Below are positions 13,655 through 18,357 of a stretch of 18,357 nucleotides of DNA, one piece after another (position 1 is the first letter of the stretch; each line of letters starts with the position of its first letter). The DNA is from BS750m-G62 sp046483505. GTDB lineage: Bacteria > Planctomycetota > Phycisphaerae > FEN-1346. The position numbers were made by a program, and so were the translations under genes. The stretch lies in the NCBI GenBank assembly GCA_046483505.1, contig JAWODB010000039.1:1-18357 (forward strand), read 5' to 3'. Below the pieces are notes generated by a model. The model made no database searches and was not told where the DNA came from. It was given only the letters and a program-made list of their open reading frames with translations.

Positions 13655-13981
13655 ATGCAGATCGGACGCCTGCGCCATCGCGTGACGCTCCAGCGGCCGA
13701 CCGAGGCCCGGGACGCCGACTACGGCGGCCTGGAGACGGCCTGGGAGGACGCGGGCGAGGTGTGGGCCCGGGTGGAGACGCTGAAGGGCAAGGCCCTGGA
13801 GCACGCCCGCAGCGCCTGGTCGGACGTGTCGCTGCGGGTGACCCTGCGGGCGGGGTCGGGCGTGGCGGCGGGGTGGCGGATCGTCCTGGCCGGCGGCCGG
13901 GTGCTGGAGGTCCTGGCGGCCTACGACCCGGACGAGGGGCGGGGCCGAGCGACGGAGTGTCCCTGCCGGGAGGTGACCTGA
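13655..13981 (+). CDS. Head closure / head-tail joining protein (SPP1 gp16-like)
   Basis: A 108-residue protein beginning MQIGRLRHRVTLQRPTEARD, the hallmark start of the phage head-tail joining family: a short basic strand, then LQRP. It is followed by GLETAWEDAGEVWARVETL, and GWRIVLAGGRVLEVLAAYDPD near the end. It plugs the connector after packaging and gives a surface for the tail. GGGAG precedes the ATG. Its stop overlaps the next start (TGATG). Position between the gp6-like and gp10-like genes strongly supports the call. Confidence 0.88.
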   Translation: MQIGRLRHRVTLQRPTEARDADYGGLETAWEDAGEVWARVETLKGKALEHARSAWSDVSLRVTLRAGSGVAAGWRIVLAGGRVLEVLAAYDPDEGRGRATECPCREVT

Positions 13982-14400
13982 TGGAGGTCGCGCTGAAGGT
14001 CGAGGGGGCGCGGGAGATTCGGCGGCGGTTGGCAGCACTGCCGCGGACGGTGGAGAAAAGAATAGTCCGCCGGGCCGTCCGCGAGGGGGCCAAGATCGTC
14101 CGGGAGGAGGCCGAGCGGCGGTGTCCGGTGGCGACGGGTCGGCTGCGGCGGACGCTGACCCAGCGGAAAGGACGGCAACGGCGGGGGTCGTACACCGTGG
14201 CCGTCCAACACAACTGGAAACGATATTACGGCCAGGTGCCCTTCTACGGCGGATTCGTCGAGTACGGCACGCGGCGGATGCCCGCTCGGCCCTACATGCG
14301 GCCGGCGGCCGACGCCAAACAGGACGAGGCGGGACGAGCGGTGATTCAAAGCCTGCAGGAGGGCATCGAGCGGGAAGCGGCCAAGATGAGGGGAGGCTAA
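13981..14400 (+). CDS. HK97 gp10-like neck / tail completion protein
   Basis: A 139-residue protein with the HK97 gp10 family pattern: VEGAREIRRRLAALPRTVEK, RAVREGAKIVREEAERRCPV-ATGRLRRTL, and the conserved C-terminal FYGGFVEYGTRRMPARPYMRPA. These proteins act at the head-tail interface. GGGAGGTGA precedes the ATG, which overlaps the upstream stop by one base. In related phages the next gene is a DUF3168-like tail completion protein; here that gene appears only at 18105, after an inserted cassette. Confidence 0.9.
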   Translation: MEVALKVEGAREIRRRLAALPRTVEKRIVRRAVREGAKIVREEAERRCPVATGRLRRTLTQRKGRQRRGSYTVAVQHNWKRYYGQVPFYGGFVEYGTRRMPARPYMRPAADAKQDEAGRAVIQSLQEGIEREAAKMRGG

Positions 14401-14404
14401 TGAC

Positions 14405-14641
14405 GTGGGCGCGGATCCGAAACAGCCGATACGCAGCGACGACGGGATCGAACTGCCGCTGGACAGCTGGATGGACCTGATCCTGGAACGGCACAGCCAG
14501 CAGGTCTGTCAGAAAGTCGAGCGGATGCTCTCGCAGCACGCCTCGGACTGCCCGGCCCGGCGGTTGTTCTGGGTAGCTCTGACGGCCCTGGTGGGAGGAA
14601 TCGCGACGGGCCTGGTGTTCCTGGTCCGAGCCCTGATCTGA
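14405..14641 (+). CDS. Small protein with C-terminal membrane anchor, possible lysis accessory
   Basis: A 78-residue product starting at a GTG just after GGGGAGG. Residues 20-45 (WMDLILERHSQQVCQKVERML) are helical and coiled-coil-like. Residues 53-77 (LFWVALTALVGGIATGLVFL) form one membrane segment with a short end. This topology, a cytoplasmic helix plus C-terminal anchor, resembles XhlA-type lysis accessory proteins. The identity is uncertain. It is the first gene of the cassette splitting the neck module and lies upstream of the lipoprotein and holin candidates. Confidence 0.6.
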   Translation: MGADPKQPIRSDDGIELPLDSWMDLILERHSQQVCQKVERMLSQHASDCPARRLFWVALTALVGGIATGLVFLVRALI

Positions 14642-14662
14642 CAAATGTGGGAGGAGCGCGCG

Positions 14663-15196
14663 ATGCAGCGGACACACAAAGACCGAGATCCGGGCCATTG
14701 GCTCGTGGTGGCGATGACGGTCCTGGCGCTCGGGGCCGTCCTGCTGGCGGCGGCGGGCTGCGCCGTGCCGCAGGCCGCCCTGGAGGGCATCATCCAGCAG
14801 AAGGCCTGGATCGAGGCGGACGCCGCCACCATCCTTCGGCTGCTGGCGGCCCGGGACGAGACGCTGGCGGCCCGGCAGACACAGATTCGGGAGGCCGCCG
14901 ACGCGGACGTGAAGGCCTACCTGGACGCCGGGGGCGAGCCGGCCGAGGGCCAGACGCTCGGTGACTGGGTGCTGGAGACCTACGCCGTCGCCCAGGCCGA
15001 GACGGACCGGCTCCAGGAGCGGCGGGATGCGCTGGATGCGATCCGGCAGACGGTGCTGGCGAACAAGCGGGACCGGAAGGCGGCCCTGGAGCGGCTGGCC
15101 CAGGTGATCGTGGCCAGCCAGCAGTGGAACGCCGAGACGCAGGCGCTGGTGATGGATCTCTTGGACCGGGCGGAGGAGGCCTCCCATGGCGACTGA
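14663..15196 (+). CDS. Putative helical lipoprotein
   Basis: A 177-residue protein. I prefer the ATG at 14663, spaced correctly after GGGAGGAG, over the ATG at 14645 upstream of that site. The N terminus is a lipoprotein signal: basic QRTHKDR, then a hydrophobic stretch ending AAAGC, with Cys near residue 33 as the likely lipidation site. The rest is an Ala/Glu/Arg/Gln-rich, mostly helical periplasmic domain (ETLAARQTQIREAADADV, LAQVIVASQQWNAETQALV). A phage lipoprotein close to a holin could be an outer spanin or a surface-exclusion protein. Neither is proven by sequence. It overlaps the next gene by 11 bases. Confidence 0.6.
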   Translation: MQRTHKDRDPGHWLVVAMTVLALGAVLLAAAGCAVPQAALEGIIQQKAWIEADAATILRLLAARDETLAARQTQIREAADADVKAYLDAGGEPAEGQTLGDWVLETYAVAQAETDRLQERRDALDAIRQTVLANKRDRKAALERLAQVIVASQQWNAETQALVMDLLDRAEEASHGD

Positions 15197-15464
15197 CACC
15201 CTTACGGATTTGAGCCCGCAGGCCCGCGAGATCGTGGGCCGGGCGGTGGACGAGTGGTTCGCGACGCGGCCGCGGCTGGCGGCCGCCCTGGCGATCCAGA
15301 TCCCGGAGCTGAAGGACCTGGCCGTGGCGGAGGTGGCCAGGACGCCGGGCTACCGGGCGCTTCTTGCGAAGATCGAGGAGGCCGAGGAGGCGGCCGATGC
15401 CGTCGATGGCATCCTGACGGCCGTCAAACAGGCCATGCCACTGCTGGTGAGCCTCTTGGGCTGA
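15186..15464 (+). CDS. Small helical hypothetical protein
   Basis: A 92-residue protein with a strong GGAGGAGG site before the ATG. It starts inside the end of the lipoprotein gene. It is Ala/Glu-rich and helical (LSPQAREIVGRAVDEWFAT, ELKDLAVAEVARTPGYRALL), ending in a moderately hydrophobic, amphipathic VKQAMPLLVSLLG. There is no signal peptide or clear transmembrane segment. It may work with the adjacent lipoprotein or holin, but I do not recognise a family. Confidence 0.65.
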   Translation: MATDTLTDLSPQAREIVGRAVDEWFATRPRLAAALAIQIPELKDLAVAEVARTPGYRALLAKIEEAEEAADAVDGILTAVKQAMPLLVSLLG

Positions 15465-15500
15465 TCGCCTCGGAAACTCAGAGACAGAGAGGAGCGCGCC

Positions 15501-15764
15501 ATGGATCCCGACATTGCCATCGTGCCGCTGGTGACGGCCCTGATGCTGGCCGTGAAACAGGCGCCGCCGCTGAAGCGGGAAGGCCTGAAATGGCTCCTGC
15601 CCTGGATAGCCGTCGCCCTCGGCGTCGGCGTCTCGCTGCTGGCGGCGGGGGAGGTGACGACCGACCTGGCCCTGCGGGGCCTGGTCTACGGTCTGGCCGC
15701 CGCCGGCCTCTACGACGGGACGGTCGGGGCTGGGAAGCGGTTGAAGGGCGCAAAAGGGAGATGA
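15501..15764 (+). CDS. Putative holin, Hol44-like
   Basis: An 87-residue membrane protein preceded by GAGAGGAG. Its plan fits the Hol44/phage_holin_5_2 group: DIAIVPLVTALMLAVKQ, a short polar loop, the membrane segment WLLPWIAVALGVGVSLLAA, then GLVYGLAAAGLYDG as the second. A basic tail GKRLKGAKGR ends it. The GL-x-AAGLYD motif in the last helix is the strongest feature. Holins form the lesions that let endolysin reach the cell wall. No endolysin is encoded in this window. A pore-forming role is therefore inferred from pattern, not from a complete lysis cassette. Confidence 0.65.
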   Translation: MDPDIAIVPLVTALMLAVKQAPPLKREGLKWLLPWIAVALGVGVSLLAAGEVTTDLALRGLVYGLAAAGLYDGTVGAGKRLKGAKGR

Positions 15765-15767
15765 CCG

Positions 15768-16328
15768 ATGCGACGGATGCTGCTGATTGCCGGCGTGCTG
15801 GCGGTCGCGACCACCCTGGCGATGGCCGCCTGGTCGACGACGCTGACCGAGACCCGTCTGGCGGCGTTCGACGGCGAGCGGAGCGACTGGTGGACGGCCC
15901 ACGCCGAGCCGGACTCGGCGGACAACTCCGGCAACCCGGTCCTGACGCTGGCCCAGGCCGAGTCCGGCGGCGTTGTTGGCCGCCCCCGGGCGCTGGAACT
16001 GCCGCGGGACGCCCGATACCTGGCCGTCCGTCTCCGCTACGACGACGGCTGTACGCCGAACGCCGATCCGGTGGTGGAGGTCCTGGCGTTCGACGGGACC
16101 GGGGCGATCGGCAAGCTGCGGAACCTGAACGGGGCGGTCGCGGCGACGCTGACCACGGCCACCACGACCGACCCGCAGGACGGCACCTACGCCTACACGG
16201 TGCCGGACGACGCGGCGGTGTTCGACGTGTTGGGCGCCCGGCGGGTCGTGGTGGCGGTGAAGACGGCCTTCACCGTCTCGGCGGGCGATGCGACGAACGC
16301 GGCGCTGGAGGCGAAGGCACTGCGGTAG
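15768..16328 (+). CDS. Secreted beta-rich hypothetical protein
   Basis: A 186-residue protein with GGGAG before the ATG. MRRMLLIAGVLAVATTLAMA is a clear Sec signal peptide with an AMA cleavage site near residue 20. The mature part is strand-rich and Thr/Asp/Ala-rich: ARYLAVRLRYDDG, VVEVLAFDGTG, then YAYTVPDDAAVFDVLG and RRVVVAVKTAF, suggesting a beta-sandwich. It resembles the protein at 12110 in size class, export signal and composition. It sits immediately before the secreted beta-helix protein and may work with it. The function is unknown. Confidence 0.6.
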   Translation: MRRMLLIAGVLAVATTLAMAAWSTTLTETRLAAFDGERSDWWTAHAEPDSADNSGNPVLTLAQAESGGVVGRPRALELPRDARYLAVRLRYDDGCTPNADPVVEVLAFDGTGAIGKLRNLNGAVAATLTTATTTDPQDGTYAYTVPDDAAVFDVLGARRVVVAVKTAFTVSAGDATNAALEAKALR

Positions 16329-16342
16329 AAAGGTGAATGGCG

Positions 16343-18061
16343 ATGCGAACGAAAACTGGTCTCTGCCTGCTAATTGCCGTCTTGACTCTGCCGTCCTTGG
16401 TCGCCCAGGGCAGCGACCGGTCTGGGCGATTCTGGTACTGGACACCGCACATCCCCGAAATCCTCGTCGCGGCCAACGATGCGCCGCAGTCCGTCAAGGA
16501 CATCGCGGACTACGTCTGCGACGGCACGGACGACCAGGTGCAGATTCAGAACGCCTTCGATGCCCTCGCATCCACCGGCGGTATCGTTCAACTCTCTCAA
16601 GGCACGTTCACCTGCAACGTCAACACCGACAGCGAGTCGCGTATCGCCCTGACGGGCAAGGCCCTGGACGGTTCGAGGCGGACCGTGGCCGTGGACGACG
16701 AGGATAACTGGACCGTCGGCGAGATGGTGCTCCTCAGCGGCGGGGCGGACGACACCGACGGCGATACCCTGGCGGCCAACAACGAGGCCGGAATCTATAC
16801 GGTCCAGGACGTCGATTACGGCGGCATCATCCTCTCGCACAACTTCGACTACGATTACGGCGTGGCAGGCGGTACGGGCGTCAACTGCACCCGGCTCCGG
16901 TGGGCGCTGCGAGCGGACATCACGAGCGGGCCGGTCATCGTTCGCGGCCAGGGCGTAGACACTACCGTCGTGCGGCTGGCCAGCGATGCCGACTGTGACC
17001 TCCTGCGCATCCACGACGACGGGCCGCACGGCTCGGAAAACGGATTCTGCATCGTCCGCGACCTGACGCTCAACGGGCGGTACTCCGAGCAGACTGCCGC
17101 CAAGCGCGGCGAGTCGAACGCCATCACCGTCAACGCCTTCTGCAAAGACACCTATCTTGAAAACCTGTTTCCGCACAAGGCCAACGGCCACGGCATCGTC
17201 ATCAATCGGCCCTGGGGTACGGTCATCGACCGCTGCGTCGTCGAGTGGTGCGAGTGGGAAGGCGTGGCGGTCTACGGCTACGTGGACGGCAGTGGGAACG
17301 ATTCCGGGGCAGGGCGCATCACCAACACGAAGATCAACAACAATGACCTCGACACGAACGGCGACGGACGCGGCGGGGCGCTGATTATCAGCCGGGCACC
17401 GAAAACCATCGTCTCCGGGTGCCAACTCAGTTCGCCGCAATCCGGCTGGACCGTGGAAGTGTGGGGGACGACCTACGGGAAGATTTCGGAATGCCACTTT
17501 TTCTCCACCTCGACCGGCCATTTACGCTTGATGGATGCCGGCACGAAGGCGAGCAGAGGTTTCACCGTCAACGGCAACACCTTCAATCTCGCCGCCGGGA
17601 CGACGGGCATCTACGACAAGGGGAACTACAATTCCCACACCGGCAACGAGTTCAACGGCGCGGACTCGACCGACGTAGCGGTCAACCTCCAGGGGAACAT
17701 CAACAACGTCACCGGCGGCAGTGTGTATAACGTGGCTACCGGCGTAGACGTGAACGATTACGAGTGTAGCGTCGTAGGCGTGCGGTTCGACGGCGGCTCG
17801 GTCGGCGTCAACGTCAGCGCCAGCCGCGCGCACGTGGCCTCTTGTGTTTTCGCCGGTCTCACTACCGGCGTGGCGGTGGACGCAGGCGGCAACAACGCGT
17901 CCATCGTCGCCAACCGGTTCGAGATTTGCGCGGACGGCGTGACCATCGCGGCCAACGGGAACAAGTGCGGCGTGGACGCCAACTTTTATCGCGGCTGCAC
18001 GACCGACTACACGGACGACGGGACGGGCACGGTCCTGGGCGCGAATCATAACCTGGATTAG
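16343..18061 (+). CDS. Secreted right-handed beta-helix protein, pectate-lyase-like fold (tailspike/depolymerase candidate)
   Basis: A 572-residue protein; the ATG at 16343 is better spaced from AAAGGTGA than the one at 16337. MRTKTGLCLLIAVLTLPSLVA is a Sec signal peptide. The mature protein opens with the classic IADYVCDGTDDQVQIQNAF segment and GGIVQLSQGTF, the start of many pectate-lyase/glycosyl-hydrolase-28 type beta-helices. Residues ~190-570 repeat short strands with Asn/Gly/Asp turns (VINRPWGTVIDRCVVEW, GRITNTKINNND). DTNGDGRGG resembles a calcium-binding loop. No enzymatic signature is certain. It could be a polysaccharide depolymerase, a tailspike or a host-surface factor. A signal peptide argues for export rather than cytoplasmic virion assembly. 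Confidence 0.75.
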   Translation: MRTKTGLCLLIAVLTLPSLVAQGSDRSGRFWYWTPHIPEILVAANDAPQSVKDIADYVCDGTDDQVQIQNAFDALASTGGIVQLSQGTFTCNVNTDSESRIALTGKALDGSRRTVAVDDEDNWTVGEMVLLSGGADDTDGDTLAANNEAGIYTVQDVDYGGIILSHNFDYDYGVAGGTGVNCTRLRWALRADITSGPVIVRGQGVDTTVVRLASDADCDLLRIHDDGPHGSENGFCIVRDLTLNGRYSEQTAAKRGESNAITVNAFCKDTYLENLFPHKANGHGIVINRPWGTVIDRCVVEWCEWEGVAVYGYVDGSGNDSGAGRITNTKINNNDLDTNGDGRGGALIISRAPKTIVSGCQLSSPQSGWTVEVWGTTYGKISECHFFSTSTGHLRLMDAGTKASRGFTVNGNTFNLAAGTTGIYDKGNYNSHTGNEFNGADSTDVAVNLQGNINNVTGGSVYNVATGVDVNDYECSVVGVRFDGGSVGVNVSASRAHVASCVFAGLTTGVAVDAGGNNASIVANRFEICADGVTIAANGNKCGVDANFYRGCTTDYTDDGTGTVLGANHNLD

Positions 18062-18104
18062 GGCGGGGCGGCTGACGAGGAGTCGCCGGATTCGGAGTGC
18101 ATCA

Positions 18105-18357
18105 ATGAGCGCCGAGAAGGCCGTCTACGCCTTGCTCTCCGGCGACGATGGGGTGATGGATTTCGTCGGGTCCCGGATCGCCCCGCTGCGGGCGGGGCGG
18201 TCGACGCCGTTGCCGCAGGTGACTTACCAGCGGATCTCGACCGTCCGCCGCCATCCGCTGGGACAGGCGACGGACTTGGCAAGCGCCCGTGTCCAGGTGG
18301 ACTGCTGGGCCGGCGAGTACGACGAGGCGAAGGCCCTGGCCGAGGCGGTGCGGGCCG
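18105..18357 (+). CDS. Tail completion protein, DUF3168-like (cut by window end)
   Basis: The ATG at 18105 follows GGAG about nine bases upstream. The visible 84 residues read MSAEKAVYALLSGDDGVMDFVGSRI, then APLRAGRSTPLPQVTYQRIS, ARVQVDCWAGEYDEAKALAEAVRA. This is the DUF3168 pattern: short helix, GSRI, P-x-x-P-QVTYQ, and RVQVD followed by an EA-rich helix. These proteins finish the tail end that docks to the head. In related phages the gene directly follows the gp10-like gene; here it is about 3.7 kb downstream. The C terminus lies outside the window. Confidence 0.82.
   Translation, partial: MSAEKAVYALLSGDDGVMDFVGSRIAPLRAGRSTPLPQVTYQRISTVRRHPLGQATDLASARVQVDCWAGEYDEAKALAEAVRA

Noticed and set aside
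1..18357. CRISPR arrays, tRNA genes, integrase, insertion sequences or attachment sites
   Set aside because: I looked for regularly spaced repeats, cloverleaf-type sequences, transposase or integrase motifs and long terminal repeats and saw none. The only long direct repeats are the methyltransferase modules.

Overview
This window carries most of the packaging, head and neck region of an HK97-like tailed phage or prophage. All credible genes lie on the plus strand, tightly packed and often overlapping by 1-4 bases (ATGA, GTGA). Third codon positions are almost always G or C, and AAAGGAG/GGGAGG ribosome-binding sites are common. The host is therefore probably a high-GC bacterium. A lipoprotein and several Sec signal peptides suggest a Gram-negative type envelope. 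The host phylum cannot be fixed from sequence alone.

Layout. 1-4346 is the packaging module: a small partial ORF, a P27-family small terminase, a ParB-domain/DNA methyltransferase fusion, the large terminase, a putative zinc-finger/coiled-coil protein and a 53-residue membrane protein. 4343-7130 holds an HK97-type portal with a long C-terminal extension and an HK97-type prohead protease with an N-terminal extension. 7131-9996 is an accessory, partly lower-GC insert between protease and capsid. It has two tandem related DNA methyltransferases, the second interrupted by about 300 bp with a small ORF of its own, and then three tiny ORFs including a zinc ribbon. 9997-10213 holds a sigma70-like promoter, a folded leader and a very strong intrinsic terminator, all upstream of the capsid gene.

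10214-14400 carries the HK97-fold major capsid protein, a putative head decoration protein, a signal-peptide protein with a head-fibre-like pattern, a small Ala/Pro-rich protein and three neck proteins (gp6-like connector, head closure, HK97 gp10-like). 14405-18061 is a cassette splitting the neck module: a small coiled-coil/membrane protein, a lipoprotein, a small helical protein, a Hol44-like holin, a secreted beta-rich protein and a 572-residue secreted right-handed beta-helix protein. The neck module resumes at 18105 with a DUF3168-like tail completion protein cut by the window end.

Together the terminases package DNA through the portal, the protease matures the capsid, and the connector genes close the head for tail joining. 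The methyltransferases probably protect the phage genome from host restriction. The most unusual points are the exported proteins inside a structural operon, the interrupted methyltransferase, and the promoter-leader-terminator unit before the capsid gene.
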